DNA of 64,000 nt, from contig OY829366.1 in assembly GCA_963691755.1 (NCBI GenBank), positions 1,674,001 to 1,738,000 on the forward strand. Reading direction: 5' to 3'. The position numbers and the translations under genes were made by a program. Positions 36,801 through 45,737 of this stretch are shown one piece after another (positions within the stretch are counted from its first letter, which is position 1; the number at the start of each line of letters is the position of its first letter). The notes beneath the pieces are model-generated. The model was not told where the DNA came from. It did not search any database and was given only the letters and a program-made list of their open reading frames with translations. Source of the DNA: Dinoroseobacter sp013215265. GTDB taxonomy: Bacteria; Pseudomonadota; Alphaproteobacteria; Rhodobacterales; Rhodobacteraceae.

Positions 36801-36872
36801 GTTAAATATTGACGCTGTTCAAGGATTATCTCTATCGTAACCTCGCAACACTTCATTCGAGGGAGGAACAGA

Positions 36873-38177
36873 ATGAAACTCGCAAACGCACTGCGTGCGG
36901 CCACTGCCATGTCGCTGTTGGCGACGGGCGCCGTTCACGCTGAAAACCTTGTCATCGCGACCGTAAACAACGGTGACATGATCCGTATGCAGGGTCTGAC
37001 AGACGACTTCACCGCCAAGACAGGTCACACCGTCGAGTGGGTGACGTTGGAAGAAAACGTGCTTCGCCAGCGTGTCACCACCGACATCACCACCAAGGGT
37101 GGTGCTTTCGACATCATGACGATCGGGATGTATGAAACACCGATTTGGGGTGCCAATGGTTGGCTCGTAGCGCTTGACGATTTGTCGGCGGAATATGATG
37201 TGGGTGATATCCTGCCTGCAATGTCGGGCGGCTTGAGCCACGATGGCACGCTTTATGCTGCGCCGTTCTATGGTGAGAGCTCGATGATCATGTATCGCAC
37301 GGATCTTATGGATGCGGCGGGGCTGGAAATGCCAGACGCGCCATCTTGGTCCTTTATCGCAAAAGCCGCCCGTGCCATGACTGATCGCGACAATGAGATC
37401 AACGGTGTCTGCTTGCGCGGTAAGGCAGGCTGGGGTGAAGGTGGTGCTTTCATCACCGCAATGTCAAATTCGTTCGGAGCCCGCTGGTTCGACGAAGACT
37501 GGAATGCTCAGTTTGATACACGTGAGTGGTCAGACACACTGAACTTCTTCGTAAACATGATGACTGACTCCGGTCCGGCCGGATACGCCACCAATGGCTT
37601 TAACGAAAACTTGTCGCTCTTCCAGCAAGGCAAATGTGGCATGTGGATTGATGCTACCGTGGCTGCTTCGTTTGTGACCAATCCGAACGACTCAACTGTC
37701 GCGGACAGTGTTGGCTTTGCCCTCGCACCGGACAACGGAATGGGCGTTCGTTCAAACTGGCTTTGGGCTTGGGCGCTGGCGATCCCGGCTGGCACACAGA
37801 AAGAAGCCGCAGCCAAAGAGTTCATCGAATGGGCGACGTCGACTGGCTACATTGAGTTGGTTGCGGCCAATGAGGGCTGGGCCAATGTTCCACCCGGTGC
37901 ACGCGTATCCCTCTACGAAAATGCAAACTACAAAAACGTACCATTTGCACAGATGACGCTGGACTCGATCTTGTCGGCTGATCCGAACAACTCGACCGTC
38001 GATCCGTCGCCATACGTTGGCATCCAGTTCGCTGCTATTCCTGAGTTTGCAGGTATAGCGACCGAAGTGAGCCAGGAGTTCTCGGCTGCCTATGCTGGTC
38101 AGCAGAGCGTTGAAGAAGCGCTGGCAAAGGCGCAGGCGCTGACCAATGACGCCATGGAAGCCGCTGGCTACCGCTAA
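36873..38177 (+). CDS. smoE: Sorbitol/mannitol ABC transporter binding protein
   Basis: This 434-residue protein carries a signal peptide (cleavage near AVHA-EN) and follows a GGGAGG ribosome site. It is a family 1 solute-binding protein; the operon order (binding protein, two permeases, ATPase, SDR, mannitol dehydrogenase) matches smoEFGK-smoS-mtlK of Rhodobacter sphaeroides. GDMIRMQGLTDDF and FDIMTIGMYETPIWG are typical of the polyol-binding subgroup. It should capture sorbitol, mannitol or arabitol in the periplasm. A stem-loop separates it from the permease genes. Confidence 0.85.
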   Translation: MKLANALRAATAMSLLATGAVHAENLVIATVNNGDMIRMQGLTDDFTAKTGHTVEWVTLEENVLRQRVTTDITTKGGAFDIMTIGMYETPIWGANGWLVALDDLSAEYDVGDILPAMSGGLSHDGTLYAAPFYGESSMIMYRTDLMDAAGLEMPDAPSWSFIAKAARAMTDRDNEINGVCLRGKAGWGEGGAFITAMSNSFGARWFDEDWNAQFDTREWSDTLNFFVNMMTDSGPAGYATNGFNENLSLFQQGKCGMWIDATVAASFVTNPNDSTVADSVGFALAPDNGMGVRSNWLWAWALAIPAGTQKEAAAKEFIEWATSTGYIELVAANEGWANVPPGARVSLYENANYKNVPFAQMTLDSILSADPNNSTVDPSPYVGIQFAAIPEFAGIATEVSQEFSAAYAGQQSVEEALAKAQALTNDAMEAAGYR

Positions 38178-38191
38178 GCATCCTCCCGTCG

Positions 38192-38213
38192 GAGGGCGGT
38201 CACTGCCGCCCTC
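38192..38213 (+). promoter_or_regulatory. Stem-loop after smoE
   Basis: A perfect 8-bp GC-rich stem (GAGGGCGG / CCGCCCTC) with a 6-base loop lies 14 bases after the binding-protein stop and 74 before the permease start. No T-run follows. It probably protects the upstream message from 3' decay or slows read-through. Confidence 0.6.
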
Positions 38214-38287
38214 TGGCATCTAACCCGAAACCAAGTGATCCTTCTTGCTGAGGCGGCACATGCCCGCCACTAAAAAAGGTGTATCCC

Positions 38288-39154
38288 ATGGCGACCCAGC
38301 ATTCCCGATCTGCAGCAAGGCTAATGATGACACCTGCCGTCATTCTGCTGCTGGGCTGGATGCTCGTACCACTGACGATGACACTCTATTTTTCATTCAA
38401 GAAGTATCTTCCCCTGCGCGGTGGCGATTTGGGTTGGGTGGGCTTTGACAACTACATCCGTTTCGTATCGTCCAGCTCGTTCTGGCCTGCCGTTGCCTCT
38501 ACGCTGATCATCGTGGGTGGTGTTCTGATCATCACCGTTATTCTTGGTACCTTGCTGGCGCTTCTCCTTGACCAACCGATGTGGGGTCAGGGAATTGTGC
38601 GCATCTTGGTAATTGCACCGTTTTTCGTAATGCCTACCGTTTCAGGTTTGGTCTGGAAAAACATGTTCATGGATCCCAATAACGGGTTTCTGGCCCATTT
38701 ATTTAATGCATTTGGAGCCGAACCGGTCCAGTGGCTTAGCCAGGCCTCTATGCCGTCCTTGATCATGATCGTATCCTGGCAATGGCTACCTTTCGCCACG
38801 CTTATTCTGCTTACCGCGATCCAGTCTCTGGACAGCGAACAGATCGAAGCGTCGGAAATGGACGGCGCCGGATGGTTCAACCGGTTTCGTTTTATCACTC
38901 TGCCGCATCTTGCGCGTGCAATCACCGTCGTGATTTTAATCCAGACGATTTTTCTTTTGTCGATCTTTGCAGAGATATTCGTTACCACCGCTGGCGCATT
39001 CGGCACAAAGACGCTGACTTACCTCATCTTCCAGCGTGTGCTGGAAAGCCAGAATGTTGGTCTTGGGTCCGCAGGCGGGGTCTACGCCATTATTCTTGCC
39101 AATATTGTCGCCATCTTCCTGATGCGCATCGTTGGTAAGAACTTGGACGCATGA
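38288..39154 (+). CDS. smoF: Polyol ABC transporter permease (MalF-type)
   Basis: The ATG at 38288 has an AAAGGTG site; an in-frame GTG at 38279 is less likely. The 288-residue CUT1 permease has six membrane helices and the EAA loop SEQIEASEMDGAGWFNRFRFITLPHL. ITVILGTLLALLLDQPMWG and the ending MRIVGKNLDA are typical. It couples with smoG, 12 bases downstream. Confidence 0.85.
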   Translation: MATQHSRSAARLMMTPAVILLLGWMLVPLTMTLYFSFKKYLPLRGGDLGWVGFDNYIRFVSSSSFWPAVASTLIIVGGVLIITVILGTLLALLLDQPMWGQGIVRILVIAPFFVMPTVSGLVWKNMFMDPNNGFLAHLFNAFGAEPVQWLSQASMPSLIMIVSWQWLPFATLILLTAIQSLDSEQIEASEMDGAGWFNRFRFITLPHLARAITVVILIQTIFLLSIFAEIFVTTAGAFGTKTLTYLIFQRVLESQNVGLGSAGGVYAIILANIVAIFLMRIVGKNLDA

Positions 39155-39166
39155 GGAGATAGATCC

Positions 39167-39997
39167 ATGGCCCGCGCAGTCACACCCCGCCGCAAGATGA
39201 TCAATACCACCTTTGCCTGGTCGGTAGGTTTGCTGATCTTCTTTCCGATCCTTTGGATTATCGTTTTGTCTTTCAAAACCGAGGGCGACGCGATCAAAAC
39301 TCCGATTGAAGTGCTCACTTCGGTCTGGACTTTTGAAAGCTACTTGGTCGTGCAAGACCGGTCAGATTATTTCAAGCATTTCTCAAATTCAGTGATCATT
39401 GCCATGGGCTCAACCTTGCTGGGCATTCTGATCGCGGTTCCGGCTGCCTGGTCGATGGCCTTTGTCCCGTCAAAACGCACCCGTGGCATTTTGATGTGGA
39501 TGCTCAGCACAAAAATGCTGCCGGCCGTAGGTGTTTTGTACCCAATCTATATCGGTTTCATCAAACTCGGGCTTCTGGACACGCGTCTTGGTTTGGTAAT
39601 CGTGCTAATGTTGATCAACCTGCCGATCATTGTCTGGATGCTGTACACCTACTTCCGGGAAATACCTGGCGAAATCCTCGAAGCAGCCCGCATGGATGGG
39701 GCCACGTTACGTGAAGAAGTGCTTTGTGTACTTACGCCCATGGCCATCCCGGGCATTGCATCGACCATACTTCTGAATGTGATCCTCGCGTGGAATGAAG
39801 CGTTCTGGACGTTGAACCTGACCGCTGCCAAAGCGGCTCCATTAACAGCATTCATAGCGAGCTATTCGAGCCCTGAAGGCTTGTTTTACGCAAAGCTTTC
39901 TGCCGCCTCTGTAATGGCGATTGCGCCAATTTTGATCCTGGGGTGGTTCAGTCAAAAACAACTTGTCCGTGGCCTGACATTCGGCGCGGTTAAATAG
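39167..39997 (+). CDS. smoG: Polyol ABC transporter permease (MalG-type)
   Basis: This 276-residue CUT1 permease contains the EAA loop PGEILEAARMDGATLREEVLCVLTPM and a second-half LNVILAWNEAFWTLNLT typical of MalG-like subunits of sorbitol/mannitol transporters. A GAGGAGATAG-type ribosome site precedes the ATG. With smoF it forms the membrane channel. Confidence 0.85.
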   Translation: MARAVTPRRKMINTTFAWSVGLLIFFPILWIIVLSFKTEGDAIKTPIEVLTSVWTFESYLVVQDRSDYFKHFSNSVIIAMGSTLLGILIAVPAAWSMAFVPSKRTRGILMWMLSTKMLPAVGVLYPIYIGFIKLGLLDTRLGLVIVLMLINLPIIVWMLYTYFREIPGEILEAARMDGATLREEVLCVLTPMAIPGIASTILLNVILAWNEAFWTLNLTAAKAAPLTAFIASYSSPEGLFYAKLSAASVMAIAPILILGWFSQKQLVRGLTFGAVK

Positions 39998-40008
39998 GGA
40001 AAAGATTG

Positions 40009-41013
40009 ATGGGAAAGATCGAGCTGACACAGGTATCGAAATCCTTCGATGATACCGAAGTGATCCCACCTCTGGACCTTAAGATTGAAGATGGCGAATT
40101 CGTAGTTTTCGTCGGTCCCTCGGGCTGTGGCAAATCCACTCTATTGCGACTGATTGCTGGGCTCGAAGATGTCACCACTGGTCAGGTTCTGATCGATGGG
40201 CAAGACGCTACATACATCTCGCCTGCGAAACGTGGTCTGGCAATGGTGTTCCAGTCCTACGCGCTTTACCCGCATATGTCCGTGCGCAAGAACATTGCCT
40301 TTCCATTACGCATGGCGAAGCTGGACAAGTCCGAGCAAGACCGGCGTGTGTCAGAGGCCGCAAAGGTTCTGAACCTCACTGACTACCTTGACCGCCGTCC
40401 GGGTCAATTATCCGGGGGACAGCGTCAGCGGGTTGCGATTGGTCGTGCAATTGTCCGCGAACCTGCCGCATTCTTATTCGACGAGCCCCTTTCCAACCTA
40501 GATGCCGCACTTCGCGTTGGCATGCGACTGGAAATCTCCGAGCTGCACAAGCGTTTGGCGACAACGATGATCTACGTCACCCACGATCAGGTCGAAGCCA
40601 TGACCATGGCCGACAAGATCGTAGTGTTGCAAGCCGGTGTAATTGAACAGGTTGGCAGTCCGATGGAGTTATACCGGACGCCACGCAATACGTTTGTTGC
40701 AGGTTTTATCGGCTCGCCGAGAATGAACCTGCTGAATGGTCCTAACGCGACAAAGCACGACGCCCACACTATCGGCATTCGTCCAGAGCATATTGCGATT
40801 TCGACAGGAGCGGGGGATTGGCCGGGTGTCGTCGGTGTGTCCGAGCACCTGGGATCCGACACGTTCTTCCATGTCAAATGCGACGACTTCCCAGAACCAT
40901 TGACCGTGCGTGCCGATGGGGATCTGGATTTACGCTATGGAGCCAAAGTTTTTCTGACCCCGGACACTGCACATCTGCATCGCTTTGACCAAAAGGGGTT
41001 GCGGCTGAAATGA
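40009..41013 (+). CDS. smoK: Polyol ABC transporter ATPase
   Basis: Start at ATG 40009 (MGKIELTQVSKSF), preceded by AGGGA. The 334-residue MalK-type ATPase is complete: Walker A GPSGCGKST, Q-loop MVFQSYALYPHMSV, signature LSGGQRQRVAIGRA, Walker B AFLFDEPLSNLD, H-loop VTHDQVEA, then a TOBE/MOP-type C-terminus with the IGIRPEH motif. Its stop overlaps the smoS start by four bases. Confidence 0.9.
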   Translation: MGKIELTQVSKSFDDTEVIPPLDLKIEDGEFVVFVGPSGCGKSTLLRLIAGLEDVTTGQVLIDGQDATYISPAKRGLAMVFQSYALYPHMSVRKNIAFPLRMAKLDKSEQDRRVSEAAKVLNLTDYLDRRPGQLSGGQRQRVAIGRAIVREPAAFLFDEPLSNLDAALRVGMRLEISELHKRLATTMIYVTHDQVEAMTMADKIVVLQAGVIEQVGSPMELYRTPRNTFVAGFIGSPRMNLLNGPNATKHDAHTIGIRPEHIAISTGAGDWPGVVGVSEHLGSDTFFHVKCDDFPEPLTVRADGDLDLRYGAKVFLTPDTAHLHRFDQKGLRLK

Positions 41014-41783
41014 GACGACTGGCAGGCAAATCAGCCCTGATAACAGGGGCTGCGCGAGGGATCGGGTTGGAGTTTGCGCGCGCATTTGTTCGCGAAGGCG
41101 CGCGGGTTGCGATTGCCGATATCGACATAGCCCGCGCCCGCGCCGCTGCCGCAGAGTTGGGTGAAGCTGCCATCGCAATCGAAATAGATGTCGCCCAACA
41201 GGATAGCATCGAGCACGCGATCACCGAAACAACCGCTCTACTGGGTGGTATCGACATCTTGATCAATAATGCCGCCATATTCACAGCGGCGCCAATCGCC
41301 GAAATCAGCCGGGCCGACTTTGACCGCGTGTTCGCGATTAACGTCTCGGGTGTTTTGTTCACCTTGCAAGCTACGGCCCGTCACATGATTGAACGCGGAC
41401 AGGGCGGTAAGATTATTAATATGGCAAGCCAGGCTGGGCGACGTGGCGAGGCCTTGGTGGCGGTATACTGTGCCTCCAAGGCGGCGGTGATAAGCCTGAC
41501 CCAATCCGCGGGGCTGGACCTGATCAAGCATGGCATAAACGTCAATGCGATAGCCCCTGGCGTTGTCGATGGCGAGCACTGGGACGGGGTTGATGCCTTC
41601 TTTGCCAGATACGAGGACAAGGTAACGGGGCAAAAGAAAAAAGAGGTCGGCGCAGCGGTGCCCTATGGCCGTATGGGCCGGGCCTCGGATCTTACGGGTA
41701 TGGCGGTGTTTCTGGCCAGTGATGAAGCAAACTATGTCGTTGCCCAGACCTTCGGCGTCGATGGCGGCAACTGGATGAGTTGA
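41010..41783 (+). CDS. smoS: Sorbitol dehydrogenase, SDR type
   Basis: The 257-residue SDR has the NAD loop ITGAARGIGLEFA, NNAAI, the catalytic Ser in NMASQAGRRG and Tyr-x3-Lys in YCASKAAVI. Length, position and sequence style match SmoS of R. sphaeroides, which oxidises D-glucitol to D-fructose and galactitol to tagatose with NAD. ATGA overlap with the ATPase and TGATG overlap with mtlK make a tightly coupled operon. Confidence 0.85.
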   Translation: MRRLAGKSALITGAARGIGLEFARAFVREGARVAIADIDIARARAAAAELGEAAIAIEIDVAQQDSIEHAITETTALLGGIDILINNAAIFTAAPIAEISRADFDRVFAINVSGVLFTLQATARHMIERGQGGKIINMASQAGRRGEALVAVYCASKAAVISLTQSAGLDLIKHGINVNAIAPGVVDGEHWDGVDAFFARYEDKVTGQKKKEVGAAVPYGRMGRASDLTGMAVFLASDEANYVVAQTFGVDGGNWMS

Positions 41784-43279
41784 TGAACCAGCAGGCGCAG
41801 AAGTCCCCGATGATCAAACTCAGTGACAAAACCCTGGATGATCTGCCCGACGCAATCGGGCGGCCAGTTTATGATCGCGCCGCACTGACGCCAGGGATCG
41901 TGCACATTGGGGTCGGCAATTTTCATCGAGCCCATCAGGCATGGTATCTGCACCGTCTTATGCAAATGGGGCAGGCTATGGACTGGGCCATCGTCGGGGC
42001 GGGTGTACGCAGTTATGACGAAGGACAGCGCGAAAAACTGGCAGCGCAGGATTACCTGTCCACCCTGATCGAACTGGATCCACAAGGTATCGCGACCGAA
42101 GTTACAGGCGCAATGATCGACTATGTCCCCGTTACTGAGGACAATATCCCCTTAATAAATCGCATGGCACAGCCTGACATAAGGATCGTATCGCTCACTG
42201 TGACTGAAGGGGGATACTATACACGTCCGGCAACCAACGCCTTTCACGCGGATCATCCAGATATCCAGCATGATGTGCAAAACCCGGAACTCCCCCGCAC
42301 CGTTTTTGGGGCAATTGTCGCTGCGCTAAAAATAAGACGGAATTCGGGGGCTGGACCTTTTACAGGTCTTTGCTGTGATAATATCCAAGGCAACGGCGCT
42401 GTTTTGCATCAGACAGTGACGGGGCTTGCGCGTCTTTCCGACCCTGACCTCGCCGACTGGATTGACGTGCATTGCAGCTTTCCGATCTCGATGGTCGATT
42501 GCATTGTCCCGGCGACTGGTCCGAGCGAGATTGAGTTGGTGCAATCCTTTGGGATTGACGACGCGGTCCCAGTTACCCACGAAAGATTCCGCCAGTGGGT
42601 TATCGAAGACAATTTCTGCGCAGGTCGCCCTGATTGGGACCGTGTCGGAGCGATTTTTTCTGATCAAGTCCATGCCTATGAGACCATGAAGATCCGTATT
42701 CTCAACGGTGGTCATCAGGTCATAGCGGGTGCTGGCGAATTGTTGTCGCATCAAACGATCGCCGATTGTATGGCAGATGACTTGATCGCAGCGTTGTTTG
42801 CGAAAGTAGCCTTGGAAGAGATTGCGCCTCATGTCCGCTCTGTTCCAAATACGTCGCCCAACGCATATGTCGATCTCATCGCCTCCCGCTTTGCCAATCC
42901 GCGCATTGTAGACACTACGCGCCGGGTGGCATTTGATGGCTCATCACGCCATCCGGGTTTCATAATTCCTTCGATCCGCGACGGATTAGCATCAGGTTCC
43001 CCGATTGAAGGTTTGGCTTTGGTCGAGGCAGTATGGGCGCGCATGTGTGCAGGCCAGCGCGAAGATGGAAGTACGATTGGTCCCAATGATCCAAATTGGG
43101 ACGCTCTTCAACAAGCCGCCTTCGCAGCAAAGACCGAGCCATCCGCATGGCTTGCTCAGACACAGTTTTATGGCGAACTTGATGCTCAGCCGCGTTTTGC
43201 AGAGGCTTTTATAAGATGGCTTCGGCTTGTCTGGTCCCAAGGAACGGCAGATGCGATAGCTGCATATTTGAACGACTAG
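41783..43279 (+). CDS. mtlK: Mannitol 2-dehydrogenase (polyol long-chain dehydrogenase)
   Basis: Start at ATG 41783, sharing a base with the smoS stop. The 498-residue protein has the N-terminal IVHIGVGNFHRAHQAWYL segment, the polyol dehydrogenase catalytic motif KIRILNGGHQV (Lys-x4-Asn-x2-His) and the C-terminal helical domain. It oxidises D-mannitol (and D-arabitol) to D-fructose (D-xylulose) with NAD. The xylB, smoC and mtlZ genes that follow in R. sphaeroides are not present here, so fructose must be handled elsewhere. Confidence 0.9.
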   Translation: MNQQAQKSPMIKLSDKTLDDLPDAIGRPVYDRAALTPGIVHIGVGNFHRAHQAWYLHRLMQMGQAMDWAIVGAGVRSYDEGQREKLAAQDYLSTLIELDPQGIATEVTGAMIDYVPVTEDNIPLINRMAQPDIRIVSLTVTEGGYYTRPATNAFHADHPDIQHDVQNPELPRTVFGAIVAALKIRRNSGAGPFTGLCCDNIQGNGAVLHQTVTGLARLSDPDLADWIDVHCSFPISMVDCIVPATGPSEIELVQSFGIDDAVPVTHERFRQWVIEDNFCAGRPDWDRVGAIFSDQVHAYETMKIRILNGGHQVIAGAGELLSHQTIADCMADDLIAALFAKVALEEIAPHVRSVPNTSPNAYVDLIASRFANPRIVDTTRRVAFDGSSRHPGFIIPSIRDGLASGSPIEGLALVEAVWARMCAGQREDGSTIGPNDPNWDALQQAAFAAKTEPSAWLAQTQFYGELDAQPRFAEAFIRWLRLVWSQGTADAIAAYLND

Positions 43280-43591
43280 GATCTAGGCGCCCGAGGCTGC
43301 GTTTTAATCAAATGGGTGTTGCCAAGAAGTTGCCTGGGCACAGTTAAATATATCGAACAGGCGCGACCTGGGGCTTTCCGCCTCTCACCCCAGAAGCGGA
43401 GTGCGAAAGCCGTTGTGCTCCTACGTCTCCGTGGCCTTGTTCGTGCAATTTGATACAGCGTGCGACACTGAATATGAGCATGTTTGCTTCGCGTATAATC
43501 GGTGCCTCGTTGCCAACCTAATCGCGCATCTTGGGATGGGTAGGAGGAAGGTCAAAGAGACCTTCTTTTTGATTTCCCCCATGCCGATTGG
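43280..43591. other. Intergenic stretch after mtlK
   Basis: This 312-base convergent gap holds the terminator at 43545-43570. An open frame of about 120 codons across it has no family resemblance and overlaps the opposite-strand small gene. Confidence 0.5.
43545..43570 (+). terminator. Rho-independent terminator downstream of the polyol operon
   Basis: A 9-bp stem (AGGAAGGTC / GACCTTCTT, one G-T pair) with loop AAAGA runs into a T5 tract. It faces the direction of mtlK, about 265 bases after its stop, and separates the operon from the convergent zinc island. Confidence 0.65.
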
Positions 43592-43855
43592 TCAGGTCCA
43601 GATCTGCGAGACAATCCTGCCGACGTCTTCCGCAGTTATGTCGCTGGGTGCTTTGTGGATCGTCGTTCGTGTCTCCCTCAAATCAAAACGAACAATTCTG
43701 ATCTCTGTCGCAGGTCCTTCACAATCCGGTTCCATGCAAACAGTTTCCTGCACAGAAATCAGGCTTTGAGGTCCTGATGGTAATTGGGTGCGGATAAGCC
43801 TTTTGACGCGTTGGACCTGCCATAGTTCTTGAACTGTGTTTGAGAGGCGCATCAC
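43592..43855 (-). CDS. Conserved small protein linked to hisI2/COG0523
   Basis: This 87-residue soluble protein starts 23 bases after the hisI2 stop on the same strand, so the two are probably co-transcribed. The core reads RTQLPSGPQSLISVQETVCMEPDCEG, with a Cys-x4-Cys pair, then an ATEIRIVRF strand and a TIHKAPSDITAEDV ending. From memory, similar small proteins sit beside COG0523 GTPases in other proteobacteria, but I know no function for them. The Cys pair could bind a metal. The downstream position and conserved style make it a real gene rather than a chance frame. Confidence 0.6.
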   Translation of the reverse strand: MMRLSNTVQELWQVQRVKRLIRTQLPSGPQSLISVQETVCMEPDCEGPATEIRIVRFDLRETRTTIHKAPSDITAEDVGRIVSQIWT

Positions 43856-43878
43856 CTTGGCCGAATCTGCTATTGACC

Positions 43879-44352
43879 CTAGAGCTGCGTCGGATTGGGG
43901 GCGTCCCCATATACTTCAACGGGATCAAAGGTCTTCTCGGTTTCAAGAAACCTGAGAGGTTTTCCCGCAGCGTCCCCAAAGGGGACAGAACGATAGAAGC
44001 AAGAACGGTAACCAACATGGCAAGAGGCCCCAGAACCCCCAACTGCGACGCGCAACCAAACGGCGTCTTGATCGTCATCGATCCGGGCTTCGACCAGATG
44101 TTGGACTAACCCCGAAGTCGCCCCTTTTTTCCAGAGCACCTTCCGGGATCGACTGAAGTAATGCGCTTCGCCAGTTTCAATCGTCAGACGCAAGGCTTCG
44201 GCTGTCATCCAGCCAAGCATGAGTATTTCGCCTGTTTCTGCATCTGTCGTGATGCACGGCATCAGCCCGTCGTTGTCGAACTTGGGGGCTAGATCAGAGC
44301 TCTCCTCGACCTGTGCAATTGACTTGCGCGCGTGAAACAGTGTTTCGGGCAT
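43879..44352 (-). CDS. hisI: Phosphoribosyl-AMP cyclohydrolase paralogue (HisI2)
   Basis: I prefer the ATG at 44352 (MPETLFHARKS), with GAGGAAGG six bases upstream, over the ATG at 44364. The 157-residue protein has LMLGWMTAEALRLTIETGEAHYFSRSR, LWKKGATSG and the Cys pair CHVGYRSC (Cys111, Cys118). HisI opens the PR-AMP ring in histidine synthesis and normally binds zinc through those two Cys plus a third in an Asp-Cys-Asp motif. Here that motif is DDDQD (residues 92-96), with Asp93 in place of the Cys. Together with the COG0523 and thrS neighbours this marks it as the backup copy used under zinc shortage, not the main hisI. Confidence 0.85.
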   Translation of the reverse strand: MPETLFHARKSIAQVEESSDLAPKFDNDGLMPCITTDAETGEILMLGWMTAEALRLTIETGEAHYFSRSRKVLWKKGATSGLVQHLVEARIDDDQDAVWLRVAVGGSGASCHVGYRSCFYRSVPFGDAAGKPLRFLETEKTFDPVEVYGDAPNPTQL

Positions 44353-44370
44353 GACCTTCCTCATGTCGAA

Positions 44371-44382
44371 TATAACGTTATA
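44371..44382. promoter_or_regulatory. Candidate Zur box between hisI2 and the COG0523 gene
   Basis: TATAACGTTATA is a perfect 12-base palindrome extended by GAA on the left and AC on the right, similar in composition to alphaproteobacterial Zur sites (GTTATA/TATAAC halves). It lies 18 bases upstream of hisI2 and 48 upstream of the divergent GTPase gene, where it could repress both. Confidence 0.55.
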
Positions 44383-44430
44383 ACCTAACTGTACCTGCCG
44401 AAGGTTGTGCGGTTTGTAAAGGAATTGATC

Positions 44431-45567
44431 ATGCGGGACGAACGGGTTCCGGTCACACTGCTGACAGGCTTTCTTGGTGCGGGAAAGACAACGCTCCTAA
44501 ACCATCTTATTCGCGATCCGGAAGCCGGACGCATCGCGGTTGTCATGAATGAGCTGGGCGAAGTCGGTCTTGATCATGACCTCATTGAGGAAGCGACCGA
44601 AGAGACGATTTTGATGCAGTCGGGATGTCTGTGTTGCTCGATCCGGGGGGATCTCGGAAAGACGCTAAGCTCATTGATTGCGCGCCGCATGCGCAATGAG
44701 CTCGACTTTGATCGTGTGGTCATTGAGACCACCGGGATCGCTGATCCCGGGCCAATCATGCATACGCTCGTTGTTGACGGAATAATCGCCCCCCATTACC
44801 GCACCGATGGTGTGGTTGCTGTTGTCGATGCAGCAACCGGCCCAAGAACCCTTGATGCGCAGTTTGAGGCGGTCAGCCAGATCGCAATGGCGGACCTAAT
44901 TGTCTTCAGCAAAACCGACCTTGTGACAGAACGAGAGCTTTCGCGGTTCAAAGAACGTGTATCAGCGATCAATACCACCGCAACACAGATTCAAGCAGAT
45001 CGTGGAAGGGTTCCGGTGGGCGTATTGTTTGGTCTTTCCGCCATGAGGCCGGATGTTGCTTCCAAAGAAATAGATTCGTGGCTTGGTCTGGAACAGCAGA
45101 CACCAGATCCTCTTGCAGGGATATCGGGGCTCTTAGAGCTTGAACCAGCCAAGCAAGCAAAGTCCTCGTTATCCTTTTCCGTAACCGGAGGGGCGCTGCA
45201 TCATGATAGTCGGATCGGGTCTGCTTCGATTGAAGTTGAGGAGGCAATTCCGGCAAGCGTTTTTGACTTTTGGCTTGATACACTGATCGCACTAAAAGGC
45301 CCTGATATCCTGCGGATTAAAGGGATTGCGCATGTCGAAGACATTGAGTGGCCGTTTGTGTTTCATGGCGTTCAGCACATCTTCGATACACCGGTACCGC
45401 TGAAATCATGGACCGGGAACGATCGCACCAGCCGTATCGTTGTGATCGCGCGCGATATGGATAAAAGCGACATTCAGGCCAGCTTGGACACGTTGCAAAT
45501 GCGACCAGGTGAAGTCGACGCGCATATCGATGGAATGATGGGACAAGCTTCAGAGACTGTTGATTAG
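44431..45567 (+). CDS. COG0523 family GTPase, putative zinc metallochaperone (ZigA-like)
   Basis: Start at ATG 44431, preceded by AAAGGA; the in-frame GTG at 44407 would overlap the regulatory gap. The 378-residue G3E GTPase has Walker A GFLGAGKT (residues 13-20), the metal-binding CxCC motif at 66-69 (GCLCCSIRGDL), the IETTGIADP switch segment and a base-specificity FSKTDL motif, followed by a CobW C-terminal domain. COG0523 members linked to paralogues of zinc enzymes are thought to deliver zinc under starvation. It is divergent from hisI2 and in line with thrS2, so Zur control is likely. Confidence 0.85.
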   Translation: MRDERVPVTLLTGFLGAGKTTLLNHLIRDPEAGRIAVVMNELGEVGLDHDLIEEATEETILMQSGCLCCSIRGDLGKTLSSLIARRMRNELDFDRVVIETTGIADPGPIMHTLVVDGIIAPHYRTDGVVAVVDAATGPRTLDAQFEAVSQIAMADLIVFSKTDLVTERELSRFKERVSAINTTATQIQADRGRVPVGVLFGLSAMRPDVASKEIDSWLGLEQQTPDPLAGISGLLELEPAKQAKSSLSFSVTGGALHHDSRIGSASIEVEEAIPASVFDFWLDTLIALKGPDILRIKGIAHVEDIEWPFVFHGVQHIFDTPVPLKSWTGNDRTSRIVVIARDMDKSDIQASLDTLQMRPGEVDAHIDGMMGQASETVD

Positions 45568-45655
45568 TTTATGTCACGCGACCCTAAACTCTGTTTCCGC
45601 GCTTTTGAGAATACGCCTCGAATACATAGCTATTATAATGTTTTAGGCCGACATT

Positions 45656-45685
45656 GTACTGCTTGGCGCGCAGTACCCCTTGGGG
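45656..45685 (+). promoter_or_regulatory. Hairpins in the thrS2 leader
   Basis: A perfect 7-bp dyad (GTACTGC / GCAGTAC, loop 7) is followed at once by CCCC-TT-GGGG. They lie 50-80 bases before the thrS2 start and just after a TATAAT (45634-45639) that could be its -10 box. Function unknown; they could act as a leader structure. Confidence 0.35.
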
Positions 45686-45737
45686 CGGATCTGGATCTGA
45701 TCCTGTGAAGTCTGCTACGAGAGAAAGACACTTAGAA

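Noticed and set aside
43401..43769. 122-codon open frame after mtlK
   Set aside because: It crosses a clear terminator hairpin and overlaps the better supported minus-strand small gene.
45624..45645. Second Zur box upstream of thrS2 around the TATAAT
   Set aside because: Only a loose A/T-rich resemblance (CTATTATAATG); it fits a -10 promoter element better.
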